NCBI GenBank assembly: GCA_903905455.1
Contig: CAIVGN010000072.1
Coordinates: forward strand, 62,001-126,000
Direction of reading: 5' to 3'
DNA from: an uncultured Archangium sp.
GTDB taxonomy: Bacteria; Myxococcota; Myxococcia; Myxococcales; Myxococcaceae
DNA: 64,000 nt
The translations under genes and the position numbers were made by a program. The notes beneath the pieces are model-generated. The model was not told where the DNA came from. It did no database searches and saw only the letters and a program-made list of their open reading frames with translations. Shown here piece by piece: positions 15,462-24,655 of the stretch. Position 1 is the first letter of the stretch. Each line of letters starts with the position of its first letter.

Positions 15462-17264
15462 TCACCTGGGGAAGAACGTCTTTTCGATGTCGGCCAGCTC
15501 GCCCCAGCACCGCTCCACCGCGCCCCGGCACTCGCGCACCTCGTCGAGCTGGAGCACCAACGTGCGGCGCAGATTCTCCGGGAGCGCCTGGGCGCGCCGG
15601 TGCAGCTGGTGCCGCCGTTGCTGGACCTCGAGGCGGGTGTGGCGCGCGCCCTTCACCGGGCGCGACGGCTCGCGCGGCAAGGCCACGGGAGCGAGCGCCT
15701 GCGGGGCCACGGGCGCCACCGCGGGCACGCGCTCGGGCGGCGTCACGTCGTCCGGTGGCTCGTCGCCGACGACAGGCGCGGCGACAGGCGCAGCGACAGG
15801 CGCAGCGACAGGCGCAGCGACGGGCACGGCGACGGGAGCCAGCGGGCGCGGGAGCGGAGCCTCGGCGACGGGCGCCGCGGGCCAGAGCACCACGGCGGCC
15901 GCGGCGACCGCGAGCAGCACCACCGCCGCCACCCCGCCGAGCGCGAGGCGCCAGCGGAGCGGGCGCAGGGCCGGCATCGCGACCGCCGTCGCCGCCGGCG
16001 TCGCGTCGACCCGGGGCAGACGGGCACGCGAGACCCGGACCGGCGGGACCCGGCGCACGAGTTCGTCCTGGATCTGCTCGAGCGCCTGGCGCACGTCGGC
16101 CGCCGAGGCGGGCCTTTGGGCGGGGTCCTTCTCGAGCAGGTTGAGCACCAGCGCCTCGAGCGACGCGGGCACCCGGGGGTCGAGGGAGCGCAGCGGCCTG
16201 GGCCTCAGGGTGAGGTGCTGGTCGAGCAGCTCGTGGAGATTGACCGCGGTGAAGGGCGGCTGGCCGACGAGCATCTCGTAGGCCACGCAGCCCAGGCTGT
16301 AGAGGTCGGTCTGGGGGCCCACCGCCTCGCCGCGGGCCTGCTCGGGCGCGATGTACAGCGGCGTGCCGCCGACGCTCGTCTGGCGCACCATGGCCCCGGC
16401 CTCACCGCGCCGGGCGAGCCCGAAGTCGAGCAGCTTGGGGAAGGTGGTGCCGTCGCGCAGCTCGACGATGAACACGTTGGCCGGCTTGAGATCGCGGTGC
16501 GTGACGCCCGCGGCGTGCGCGGCGCCCAGCGCGTGGAGCATGGGCACGAGGAGCTCGATGGCATCCTTCGGCGGCAGCGCGCCGCGGCGGCGCAGGACGG
16601 CGTCGAGGGGCTCGCCTTCCAGCAACTCCATCACCAGGTAGGGTTCCCCCGCGGCCGTCTGCCCGAAGCTGAAGACGTCGATGATGCCGGGGTGACGCGC
16701 GGCACTCAGCGAGCGCGCTTCTTCGAGGAACCGGCGCGCGTGGTTGGCGTCTTGCGCGTACTCGCGCCGCAGCACCTTGATGGCCACCGGCCGGCCGATG
16801 ACCGGCTGCTCGCCCCGGTACACGAGGCCCACGCCGCCCTCGCCGAGGGGCGCGAGCACGCGGTACTCGCCGAGCATCGCGCCGATGAGCGGGTCGACCT
16901 CGCTGCTGACGCTGCGCACCGAGGTCTGGTCGAGGCCCGGCTCGGCGGCGGCCCGTGACGCGCGGCGCACCGAGGTCGGCGCGAGCTCGGGCGGGGGCTC
17001 GGCGATGGTGGGGCCCGTCTGGCGCACCACCGTGCTCTCGAGGGGCGGCTCGGAGACCGGGGGGTAGGAGCGGCGCGCCGCGGTGGGCGCGAACGCCGCC
17101 GCGGGCTGCGCGACCGTGGGCCCCGTCCTGCGCACCACCGTGCTCTCGAGGGGCGGCTCGGAGACCGGGGGGTAGGAGCGGCGCGCGGACGCAGGAGCGG
17201 CACCCGGGCCGGTCGCCCGCCGCACCACCGTCTTGCCTGTGCCGTCGTCTTCGTTCTCGCTCAT
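15462..17264 (-). CDS. Hanks-type Ser/Thr protein kinase with repeated Thr-rich N-terminal tail
   Basis: 600 residues from ATG 17264; an ATG at 17288 would add eight residues. The N-terminal 125 residues are disordered and contain a near-identical 36-residue repeat plus several 'TVVRR'-type Thr motifs, good candidates for autophosphorylation and FHA-domain docking. Kinase domain about 133-400: GEGGVG loop, AIK lysine (163), HRDLKPAN (256-263), DFG (280-282), GTPLYIAPEQ. One transmembrane helix (about 447-470) is followed by a Val/Ala/Pro spacer encoded by a 12-bp tandem repeat near 15775-15830. The C-terminal ~110 residues are basic and helical and would lie outside the cytoplasm. All catalytic residues are intact. 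Confidence 0.92.
   Translation of the reverse strand: MSENEDDGTGKTVVRRATGPGAAPASARRSYPPVSEPPLESTVVRRTGPTVAQPAAAFAPTAARRSYPPVSEPPLESTVVRQTGPTIAEPPPELAPTSVRRASRAAAEPGLDQTSVRSVSSEVDPLIGAMLGEYRVLAPLGEGGVGLVYRGEQPVIGRPVAIKVLRREYAQDANHARRFLEEARSLSAARHPGIIDVFSFGQTAAGEPYLVMELLEGEPLDAVLRRRGALPPKDAIELLVPMLHALGAAHAAGVTHRDLKPANVFIVELRDGTTFPKLLDFGLARRGEAGAMVRQTSVGGTPLYIAPEQARGEAVGPQTDLYSLGCVAYEMLVGQPPFTAVNLHELLDQHLTLRPRPLRSLDPRVPASLEALVLNLLEKDPAQRPASAADVRQALEQIQDELVRRVPPVRVSRARLPRVDATPAATAVAMPALRPLRWRLALGGVAAVVLLAVAAAAVVLWPAAPVAEAPLPRPLAPVAVPVAAPVAAPVAAPVAAPVVGDEPPDDVTPPERVPAVAPVAPQALAPVALPREPSRPVKGARHTRLEVQQRRHQLHRRAQALPENLRRTLVLQLDEVRECRGAVERCWGELADIEKTFFPR
17022..17186. repeat. 57-bp direct repeat inside the kinase gene (108-bp period)
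   Basis: Bases 17022-17078 and 17130-17186 are identical over 57 positions. They encode the duplicated 'RRSYPPVSEPPLESTVVR' stretch of the kinase N-terminal tail. The exact identity at DNA level, with diverged spacers, points to recent copying or gene conversion within the gene. Confidence 0.9.
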
Positions 17265-17333
17265 CGCTGCTGCAGGGCTTTCGACCATACCCCGCGGCGG
17301 GCGTTCGTCGTCAGCGCAACCCGGTGCGGACGC

Positions 17334-20300
17334 TCAGGGGATGCACGCGGTGATGTAAGTCACCGTCATGGTCTTGCCGGGCTCGGGCACGTAGAGCGGC
17401 TCGAAGTTGATGGAGTTGTTCGTCGCGTCGTAGTCCCAGATGCGCGACGCCAGGTTCGGGTCGGGGTCGACGGAGGGGATGGGCACCCCGTCGATGGCCA
17501 CCTGGATGCCCATGGTCGCCGCCAGGTCGGGCCGCGAGGTGAGGAAGAAGTTGGTGCGGTACCCGAAGGCGTTCTTGCCGATGCGCTCGAGGGCCACGGC
17601 CCAGTTGGGGGTGCAGATCTCCTCCTTCACGCCGTTGGTCTGCTGCACCATGAACTCGTGGCGGCCATCGTTGGTGTCGTCGTAGCTGCAGCCCGAAGGC
17701 GCGCTGGGGAGGAACGGACCGACCACGTTGTAGGTGAACTGGCTGGAGCGCTGCGCGCCTTTGATGTTGAGCAGCTGGTTCAAATAGAAGACCGGCGCCT
17801 GCGGGGCCTGGTCGCGGGCGTCGGTGACGCACACCACCGCGAGCACCGCCTCGTTGCGCAGGAAGCCGAGGTTCTTGGTGGGGTCGGTGATGTACGGCGC
17901 GGTCAGGGCCTTCGTCGCCGGCGCCATGCACGACTCGGTGCCGCCGGTGGTGCCCACGTTCACCAGGGCCGCGAACTCGGTGGCGAGGTTGGGCGTGGTG
18001 GGCCGGAGGATCTTGTTGCCCGCGGGCGTGGTGTGAAGAATGCCCGCCATCGCCGCGGTGGAGCCGGAGAGCTCGGTGTTGGTCACGCCGAGCTGGAAGT
18101 CGACCTGGTTGCTGGTGGCGTACTGGAGGAACGCGGCCATGTTCGAGGCCAGCGACATCTGCTTGTCGAACATCGAGCCCGAGTCGTCGATGACGAGGAG
18201 GATGTCGGCCTTGGGCTTGGTGTCCTGGCGGAAGGTGTCGGTGTTCAGGCCGTCCATGTCGCCCTTGCCCTGGAGCGCCACCACGTAGTCGAGCGGCTGC
18301 CCGCCCTGGGTGACGCTGATGACGAAGGCGCCGGTGTCGGGCCCGTAGTTGATGGGCCGGTACTTGAGCGAGAAGGTGATGGGGGTGGTGCTGGCCGGGG
18401 CCACGCGCGTGCCGCCCGAAATGCCGGAGACCACGAAGAACTCGGGGCACGGCGCGGTGCCGGGGCAGTTGGGGCCGCCGGGGCCTTCACCCGCCGCCGA
18501 GCCCATGGCCGCGGTGTTGATCATCACCTCGGTGGCGCACGAGTTGTAGATCTGGAAGTTGCGGTTGGGCGAGTTGCAGTCCTTCTTCACCGTGCCGAAG
18601 TCCAGCGCGCTGGGCGAGATGGTGAGGCAGCTGTTGGCGATGGTGGCCGACAGCGCGACCTCCGCCAGCGGGGCGATGGGGCTGGCGAGGTTGAACGACA
18701 CCTTGCCGGTGACCTGCGCCGGCACCGAGGGCAGCTGCCCCTGCGGCCAGGCGCGCACCATCACCTGCTTCGTCTCGTTGCCCATCAGCTCGAGCTCGTT
18801 GATGGGCCCGCCGGGCAGCGAGAACACCGCGGGCATGCCGGGGGGCGTGCCCAGCTCGGGGAGCAGCTGGAGGTTGGAGAGCAGGCACACGTCGCTGAGC
18901 CGGTTGCGGATGCTGAAGCCGAGGTCCTTGATCGACGGCGGCGAGACGATGCCGAACTGCAGGGCGATGGGGGTGATCTCCACGTCGCAGGGCGGCAGCA
19001 TCACCGCGTTGGCCGACACGGCGATGGTGGTGACCTGCTCGTCGGGGTCGTTGGAGAAGATCTTCACCTCGAAGGCCCGCGTGCCCAGGCCGTTGGGGGT
19101 GATGCGCACGGGCAGGTCGAGCAGGCTCGTCGCGCCGCCCGCCTCGAGGCCCACCGCGGGGTCGTAGCGGCCGGCGCCGGAGGTGGGGAGATCGTTGGTG
19201 CAGGTGCTGGTCGCGGGGTCGAAGGTGCCCACGCAGATCTCGCTCAAGTCCGAGCCGGGCATGGCGGTGACTTCCCAGTAGGGCTTGACGTAGCCGCCGG
19301 CCCCGTCGGGCTTGCCGAGCTTCAAGTTGGCCCGCGGGTCGGCCGGCGTGGGCCGGGTGCCGACGTTCTGCACCGTCAGCTTGCGCGCCCCGAACGAGGC
19401 CGGCGAGGCGTTGGCGAAGTAGGCGATGCGGCCGAAGGTGAGGCTCGGCGAGGGGCGCACGTCGATGTCGGGGCCGCCACCGACGCCGCGCAGGGTGATG
19501 CTCACGGCCGGCTGCGTGGGGAGCACCGTGGTGCCCACCAGCTGGCCCTGGCGGGGCCCGAGCACCAGCGGCTTGAACGAGAGCTTCGCCTTCACCGAGC
19601 CGGGGGTGATGGTGTTGGTGACCGGGTCGCGTGCGCCGGGGGGCACGGTGAGCTTCGTCAGGTCACCCGGGTCGGCCTCGGTGACCTTGAACACCACGCC
19701 GGGGTTGCTGCCTTCGCGCGTGGCCAGGGCGCTGAGCACCACCGGCGAGAGGGAGAGGTTGGTGAAGGTGACCTCGCCGGGCACGGTCGTGCCGGGGGGC
19801 GCGTAGCCGAAGTCGACCAGGGCCGGCGTCCACTTGAGCACCGCGTCGACGCCGGTCCCGATGAGGCGCACCGGCTTCTCGGGGCACCCCTCGGCGCGGC
19901 GCATGCGCACCGTGGCGATGTAGTCGCGCGGCTCGGTGGGCTTGAAGGTGAAGGTCGCGGTCTTGGTGCGCATCGCGGGGATGAGGAAGTCGTCCTTCGG
20001 CGAGTCGGCGGTGGCCACGAAGATGCCGTCACCCTGCTGCGACTCGATGGGGCCGCGGTAGGCGCGGGTGTCGATGGGCCGGGGGTTGACGAAGTCGAAG
20101 GTGCGGTTGAACGAGTCGCCCGCGGCGACGGCGCCGAAGTCGATGCTCGCCGGCAGGTCGCATTCGCCCGACACCGCGGTGCCCTTGAGGGTGATGGTGG
20201 CGTTCTCGCCACCGGCGGCCGTGTCACCCGAGGTCATCACCAGCACCGCCAGGTGCTCGACCTGGGGCACGCCCTCCTTGACCGGGGGCGAGTAGTCGAT

Positions 20301-20672
20301 GTTGAACTCCACCGACTCGCCGGAGCCGACGGCCGTGGGGGTGTCGAAGGCGATGGCGAAGACCGGCGAGGCCTCGTCGATGAAGGTGCTCACCTTCGCC
20401 GCGTCGCCGCTCTCCTTGGTGAACTTCTGGATGGTGAGCGTGCCCAGGCCCACGTTCTGCACGATGAGCTTCTGGGTCACCGTCTTGCCCATGGACACGG
20501 TGCCGAAGTCGTAGGTGCCGTTCTCGCCCGAGACCTGGAGCCCCGTGGCGTCGGTGTAGATGACGCGCACCTCGCCCTTCTGGCGCACGCCGCCCTTGCC
20601 GCCGCAGTCACAGCCTTGGATCAACAGCAGGGCCAGGGCCGCGAGGGCCGTCACTCGATTCGAAGGGCGCAT
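17334..20672 (-). CDS. Large lipoprotein: choice-of-anchor Ig-like repeats plus von Willebrand factor A domain
   Basis: 1112 residues from ATG 20672, which has an AGGAG site nine bases upstream; a GTG two codons earlier is too close to that site. The signal peptide ends LLIQGC (lipobox). The next ~800 residues hold about five to six ASPM/SPD-2/Hydin-like 'choice-of-anchor D' domains, each opening with 'xxDFGxVxxGxxxxxxxxxxN' (for example 'TYDFGTVSMGKTVTQKLIVQN', 'SIDFGAVAAGDSFNRTFDFVN'). The C-terminal ~280 residues are a vWA domain with the metal-ion site 'LLVIDDSGSM' and 'CVTDARDQ'. Such proteins are typically outer-membrane or surface adhesion/scaffold lipoproteins in myxobacteria. It is upstream of, and co-directional with, the kinase at 15462-17264 (69-bp gap). 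Confidence 0.85.
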   Translation of the reverse strand: MRPSNRVTALAALALLLIQGCDCGGKGGVRQKGEVRVIYTDATGLQVSGENGTYDFGTVSMGKTVTQKLIVQNVGLGTLTIQKFTKESGDAAKVSTFIDEASPVFAIAFDTPTAVGSGESVEFNIDYSPPVKEGVPQVEHLAVLVMTSGDTAAGGENATITLKGTAVSGECDLPASIDFGAVAAGDSFNRTFDFVNPRPIDTRAYRGPIESQQGDGIFVATADSPKDDFLIPAMRTKTATFTFKPTEPRDYIATVRMRRAEGCPEKPVRLIGTGVDAVLKWTPALVDFGYAPPGTTVPGEVTFTNLSLSPVVLSALATREGSNPGVVFKVTEADPGDLTKLTVPPGARDPVTNTITPGSVKAKLSFKPLVLGPRQGQLVGTTVLPTQPAVSITLRGVGGGPDIDVRPSPSLTFGRIAYFANASPASFGARKLTVQNVGTRPTPADPRANLKLGKPDGAGGYVKPYWEVTAMPGSDLSEICVGTFDPATSTCTNDLPTSGAGRYDPAVGLEAGGATSLLDLPVRITPNGLGTRAFEVKIFSNDPDEQVTTIAVSANAVMLPPCDVEITPIALQFGIVSPPSIKDLGFSIRNRLSDVCLLSNLQLLPELGTPPGMPAVFSLPGGPINELELMGNETKQVMVRAWPQGQLPSVPAQVTGKVSFNLASPIAPLAEVALSATIANSCLTISPSALDFGTVKKDCNSPNRNFQIYNSCATEVMINTAAMGSAAGEGPGGPNCPGTAPCPEFFVVSGISGGTRVAPASTTPITFSLKYRPINYGPDTGAFVISVTQGGQPLDYVVALQGKGDMDGLNTDTFRQDTKPKADILLVIDDSGSMFDKQMSLASNMAAFLQYATSNQVDFQLGVTNTELSGSTAAMAGILHTTPAGNKILRPTTPNLATEFAALVNVGTTGGTESCMAPATKALTAPYITDPTKNLGFLRNEAVLAVVCVTDARDQAPQAPVFYLNQLLNIKGAQRSSQFTYNVVGPFLPSAPSGCSYDDTNDGRHEFMVQQTNGVKEEICTPNWAVALERIGKNAFGYRTNFFLTSRPDLAATMGIQVAIDGVPIPSVDPDPNLASRIWDYDATNNSINFEPLYVPEPGKTMTVTYITACIP

Positions 20673-20812
20673 GTACACGTTCTCCTGGCGACTCCCGGGC
20701 TTGGGGGAGGCGCGAAGTGGCCGACGCTCTCACTGTCTGCGCAGTGCGGCAAGGCCACGGCCTCCCGAGGTGGCTCGCACCTGGTACGACATGTGTCCGG
20801 GGATGGCGGGGG

Positions 20813-21166
20813 TCAGCGCACGCGGCGCGAGAGGAAGAGGCTGTAGGTCAGCTCCCCCACCGGGCAACCGCGGCGACGGGCCTCGCGGCGCAGGGCCGCG
20901 GGCAACGAGCAGCTCGATGCGTCCTTCGGGTCGACGAGCCTGGCGTACCCGCGCTGCGAGTAGACGCCGACCTTCCACCCGAAGGGGGCCAGCGCCGCGC
21001 AGAGGTCCGCGGTGAGCTGGTGGTGCACCGCGCGAGAGAGGGGGAAGGCCTCGCCGTCCGCGCTGGGCGCCCGCCAGGTGCCTTCCTCTTCCACCCAGCC
21101 CGTGTCGCGCAGGTACTGGACCTTGCGCGCGAGGGAGAGACCGCCGACGTGACGCTCGAGTCTCAT
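20813..21166 (-). CDS. Conserved small protein of unknown function
   Basis: 117 residues from ATG 21166. The protein is soluble and basic, with no signal peptide or membrane segment. The sequence 'LSLARKVQYLRDTGWVEEEGTWRAP' is helix-turn-helix-like in rhythm but lacks a clear recognition helix. Two Cys occur near the C-terminal part. No family is recognised. The 134 bp between this gene's stop and the vWA lipoprotein start contain nothing else obvious. Confidence 0.55.
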   Translation of the reverse strand: MRLERHVGGLSLARKVQYLRDTGWVEEEGTWRAPSADGEAFPLSRAVHHQLTADLCAALAPFGWKVGVYSQRGYARLVDPKDASSCSLPAALRREARRRGCPVGELTYSLFLSRRVR

Positions 21167-21200
21167 GAGCCGAAGGCGACGCTCCCTGCGCTGGGGTGCT

Positions 21201-21377
21201 TTACGCTCGCGAACCGCCGCTGCCCTTGCGGGCGAGCTTGCGGCCCTTCTCGGCCGTGAAGGGGTTGATGGGCGGCTTGCGGGTGAGCTTCTTGTCGGAC
21301 GCCGCGGCCTTCTCGGTCTTCGCGGCGGGTTGGACAGCGGGCGGAGTCACCCCTGGTGTCTTGGCTTTCTTGATCAT
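21201..21377 (-). CDS. 58-residue basic protein
   Basis: ATG 21377, with a GAGGT site ten bases upstream, opens a 58-residue frame ending at TAA 21201-21203. The protein starts MIKKAKTPGV and is rich in Lys, Arg, Ala and Pro, ending in a 'FTAEKGRKLARKGSGGSRA' tail. Composition suggests a nucleic-acid-binding or nucleoid-associated small protein; no family is recognised. TAA is a rare stop in this window, and codon usage is otherwise like its neighbours. It is comparable in character to the 101-residue basic protein at 36405-36710. Confidence 0.65.
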   Translation of the reverse strand: MIKKAKTPGVTPPAVQPAAKTEKAAASDKKLTRKPPINPFTAEKGRKLARKGSGGSRA

Positions 21378-21477
21378 GGACCTGCGTACCTCTTTTGCTG
21401 CGCGCGCGGGCTCCTTATCGCCGCCCGTCAGCGCGAAGGACAGCAGAGGGTCAGCGCGAGGGTGGCGGGAACAGGGC

Positions 21478-23055
21478 TCAGAAGTCGTCGCACGGAGTCC
21501 CGAGGCGCTGGCCGGTGTAGACGCCCAGCTCGAGGAACACGACGTCGAGGTTCTCCTTGAGGTTCAGGGTCTTGAGCGGCGTCTTCTTGCCGCGGGCGCT
21601 CCAGGTCGAGGCCTGGTCGACGTCGATGAGCAACTGGAGGTCGCCGCGCTTCGTGGAGTACAGCTCGCCCCCCGTGTCAGCGACGACGTTGGTCATCTTC
21701 TGCTGCACCATGGAGCCCTTGCGCCCGACGTAGAGGTGGAAGTCGCGCTCGTGGCCGGGCTGCGCACCGGTGTCGACGAAGTAGTAGGTGCCCGTGGAGT
21801 CACGCAGCAGGGCGTGAGGAGCCCGGGTGAACGACGCGGGCACCACGCGGCTCGCGAGCATCACCGCCTGGCCCTCGTCCTTGCCCAGCAACGGCACCTT
21901 CACCTCCCGCGCCCCGCAGGTCACCCTGCAGGTCTTCAGCGCCTCGTCGAAGGTGATGCGCGAGTACATGCGCGCGGGAAACTCGGTGGCGAACGTCGGG
22001 AGGCTCTTCTGGTTCGACATGCGCGGGTCGGCGAACCAGGCGCTGGAGCTCGACGACCAGTCGCGAACCGGCCGGCTCTGCACGAGGGCCTTGAGCGTGC
22101 CGGTGAAGAGGCCCAGGTCCCCTGCATCGTCGACCACCAGCAGGTGCCCACTCGTGTCGCGACAGACCTTGAACCCGTCGAGCGCGCGGAGTTCGCCGGG
22201 CGTCTGCCCGTCGTGCCAGGGGCCCATGCCCGCGACCGACGCCTGGGGGCTCGCGCCCGCCTGGAGGATGAACTCGGTGGTGCTGCGGGCGACCATGGGC
22301 GGCTCGTTGAACGTCACCTCCAGCGCCCCGCTCTTCAGCTCGAAGCCCAGGCCCGGCTCAGGGCGCTGGCGACAGTGGACCTTCTGCACCAGCTGCGCGA
22401 TGCGGCGGCGCACCGGCGCGGGGGCCCCGTTGCACGCCAGCCCGATCCCCTCGAGCGCCACCGTGCACCAGCAGCCCACGTCGCACCCGTCCGGCAACGT
22501 GGTGCCGACGGACGCCCAGTCCGCGCTGACCTCGAGGGGGAAGCCACAGCGCTGCTCCACCGCCTTCGCGTCCTCCGCGAGGCCCGCCTCGCCGTCCTGC
22601 AGGTAGAGCGCGCGTGAGAACGACTGGAACGCCGCGAGGCTCCCGTCGCGCTCCTGGCCGCGCCACGTCGAGACGAGCCCGCCCACCTCTTCCACCGACG
22701 GGGGCGCGAAGGCGTGGACCTCGAGCACCGGCCCTTCAGCGAGCGACACCTGCCCCGTCGTTCCATCTTCGGCCAGCGTGAGGAGCGTCGGATACAACCC
22801 GTTGCGCTGGATCGAGACCGCGCCCCGTTCCTCGAAGCAGGGCAAGGCGCGACCGTCGTAGCTGCTCCTGGCGCCCCGCACCTCGACCAGGCACGGGGGG
22901 CCCGGAGCCTCGAAGCGGGCCAGCGTCACCAGGACCTCGCCGCCCGCGAGGCGCAGCGCCGACTTCGTGACCAGCGCGGGCCTCGTCTCGAGTCCCGAAT
23001 GGGTGCAGCCCACGACGGCCACCAGGCAGACCAGCACCACAGGAGCGCGAACCAT
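21478..23055 (-). CDS. Secreted lipoprotein of unknown function
   Basis: 525 residues from ATG 23055, chosen because it begins a standard lipoprotein signal peptide (MVRAPVVLVCLVAVVGC). The mature protein is beta-rich, with a Cys-rich stretch around residues 170-190 (CDVGCWCTVALEGIGLAC). No domain is recognised; the C-terminal half has a regular strand pattern compatible with a beta-propeller or barrel. It is divergent from the kinase at 23093, with only 37 bp between the starts, so the promoters overlap. Confidence 0.7.
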   Translation of the reverse strand: MVRAPVVLVCLVAVVGCTHSGLETRPALVTKSALRLAGGEVLVTLARFEAPGPPCLVEVRGARSSYDGRALPCFEERGAVSIQRNGLYPTLLTLAEDGTTGQVSLAEGPVLEVHAFAPPSVEEVGGLVSTWRGQERDGSLAAFQSFSRALYLQDGEAGLAEDAKAVEQRCGFPLEVSADWASVGTTLPDGCDVGCWCTVALEGIGLACNGAPAPVRRRIAQLVQKVHCRQRPEPGLGFELKSGALEVTFNEPPMVARSTTEFILQAGASPQASVAGMGPWHDGQTPGELRALDGFKVCRDTSGHLLVVDDAGDLGLFTGTLKALVQSRPVRDWSSSSSAWFADPRMSNQKSLPTFATEFPARMYSRITFDEALKTCRVTCGAREVKVPLLGKDEGQAVMLASRVVPASFTRAPHALLRDSTGTYYFVDTGAQPGHERDFHLYVGRKGSMVQQKMTNVVADTGGELYSTKRGDLQLLIDVDQASTWSARGKKTPLKTLNLKENLDVVFLELGVYTGQRLGTPCDDF

Positions 23056-23092
23056 GAGCGCGACCGTGTACGCGGGGGCAGGTAACCCCGCA

Positions 23093-24628
23093 ATGAATGA
23101 GTACAGTCCGGCGCCGATGAAGACCGGGTTGAAGCAGGGCGACGTCCTGGGGGACACGTGGCGGATCGACGTGCTCCTCGGGCGAGGGGGCATGGGCGAG
23201 GTGTGGGAGGCCCAGCACACGCGGGTGCCGGGCAAGCGCGCCGCGGTGAAGACGCTGCACGCCGTCGATTCCCAGGGCCAGGACCTGTTGGCGCGCTTTC
23301 GCCGCGAGGCGGAGATCGCCGCCCGCCTCGAGCACCCCAACATCGTGCAGCTCTTCGACTCCGACGTGCTGCCCTCGGGCGAGCCGTACCTGGTGATGGA
23401 GCTGCTGCGCGGCGAGACCCTCAAGGCGCGGCTCAAGCGAGGCCCGTTGTCGTTGCCGGAGCTGCAGTCGCTGGTGCTGCAGGTCGGCTCGGCGCTCAGC
23501 GTGGCCCACCACCACGGCGTGGTGCACCGCGACCTCAAGCCCGACAACCTCTTCCTCGTGCCCACGCCCACCGGGCCCCTGGCCAAGGTGCTCGACTTCG
23601 GCATCTCCAAGCTGCTGGGGTCGGATCAGATCAGCACCAGCAACTCGGTGTTGATCGGCACGCCGCGGTACATGTCGCCCGAGCAGGCGCTGGGAGAGAA
23701 CGACCGGCTCACCGCGAAGAGCGACGTCTTCTCGCTGGCAAGCGTTTGTTACGAGGCCTTCAGCGGCGCACCGCCCTTCGTGCACGGCAGCCTGGTGCGC
23801 GTGGTGCACGCCATCGTCAACGAGGCGCCGGTGCCGCTGACCGGCCTGCCCCCGGGCGTGGCGGCGGCCTTCGAGGCGGCGTTCCAGAAGCACGCCGAAG
23901 AGCGCTGCACCATCGAGGCCTTCGTCGCCTCGTTCTGCGGGGTCGAGCTGGGAGCGGGCGGGAAGGTCGCCAGCGGAGTGGTGCCTGCCCCGCTGCCCGC
24001 GCCGCGCGAGGCCGAGCAACCGACCCGAGAGAGCCGCGCGCCGAAGGCCGAGGCGCCGCGGGCCTCGCCTCCACGGCCGGCCCACGCGAAGGCGGTGAAG
24101 TGGCTCGCCCTGCTCTCGGCCGCGCTGGTGGTCGGCGGGGCGGTGCTCGCCCTGAGCCGCGGGTCAGCCCCCGAGCAGGCGCCGGTGACGGCCCCCGACG
24201 CGGGCTCGCCCGGGGTGGTGCTGGCCCCGGTAGCCCCCGTGGTGGCGCCGCCGGGGGCCATCGTCGAGTCGACGGACTCCGGGCCCCCCGCGGCGCTGGC
24301 GACGGTGACCGTCGACGCGGGGTCGAGTGTGCCGGTCGCGGCCGCGAGGGTGGCGAAGGCAGCGCCGGTCGAGGTGATCACCGAGGAGCAGCAGGCGGCC
24401 CTGGGCACCGTGGAGGCGGACTTCTCCGCCGGTCGGTACGCCGAGGCCGTCGGGGGCTCTTTGCGCCCGGTCATCGCCCACGTGGGCCGCGCGGTGGAGC
24501 TGCGCACCATGGCCTACTGCGCGCTGGGGAACCTCGGGCTGGCCCGTGCCACGAAGCCACAGGTCCCGCGCGCGCACCTCGCGGCCGTCAGGGACTTCTG
24601 CCGCCAGCACGACATCGATCTCGACTGA
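23093..24628 (+). CDS. Hanks-type Ser/Thr protein kinase, single transmembrane helix
   Basis: 511 residues from ATG 23093; ATG 23054 and ATG 23117 are alternatives, and 23054 would overlap the divergent gene. Kinase domain about 18-285: GRGGMG loop, AAVK lysine, HRDLKPDN with His145, DFGISK, GTPRYMSPEQ. A Pro/Ala-rich linker leads to one membrane helix (about 336-357), then a Val/Ala/Pro spacer and a C-terminal helical ~75-residue region resembling a single TPR-like unit ('GTVEADFSAGRYAEAV…'). It is probably a receptor kinase with a small periplasmic sensor. Confidence 0.92.
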   Translation: MNEYSPAPMKTGLKQGDVLGDTWRIDVLLGRGGMGEVWEAQHTRVPGKRAAVKTLHAVDSQGQDLLARFRREAEIAARLEHPNIVQLFDSDVLPSGEPYLVMELLRGETLKARLKRGPLSLPELQSLVLQVGSALSVAHHHGVVHRDLKPDNLFLVPTPTGPLAKVLDFGISKLLGSDQISTSNSVLIGTPRYMSPEQALGENDRLTAKSDVFSLASVCYEAFSGAPPFVHGSLVRVVHAIVNEAPVPLTGLPPGVAAAFEAAFQKHAEERCTIEAFVASFCGVELGAGGKVASGVVPAPLPAPREAEQPTRESRAPKAEAPRASPPRPAHAKAVKWLALLSAALVVGGAVLALSRGSAPEQAPVTAPDAGSPGVVLAPVAPVVAPPGAIVESTDSGPPAALATVTVDAGSSVPVAAARVAKAAPVEVITEEQQAALGTVEADFSAGRYAEAVGGSLRPVIAHVGRAVELRTMAYCALGNLGLARATKPQVPRAHLAAVRDFCRQHDIDLD

Positions 24629-24655
24629 CGCATCGCAAGTGCTAGCAGCGGGCGG

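Noticed and set aside
17658-20846. Plus-strand open frame of 1062 codons across the vWA lipoprotein
   Set aside because: Composition and lack of motifs mark it as the antisense shadow of the minus-strand lipoprotein.
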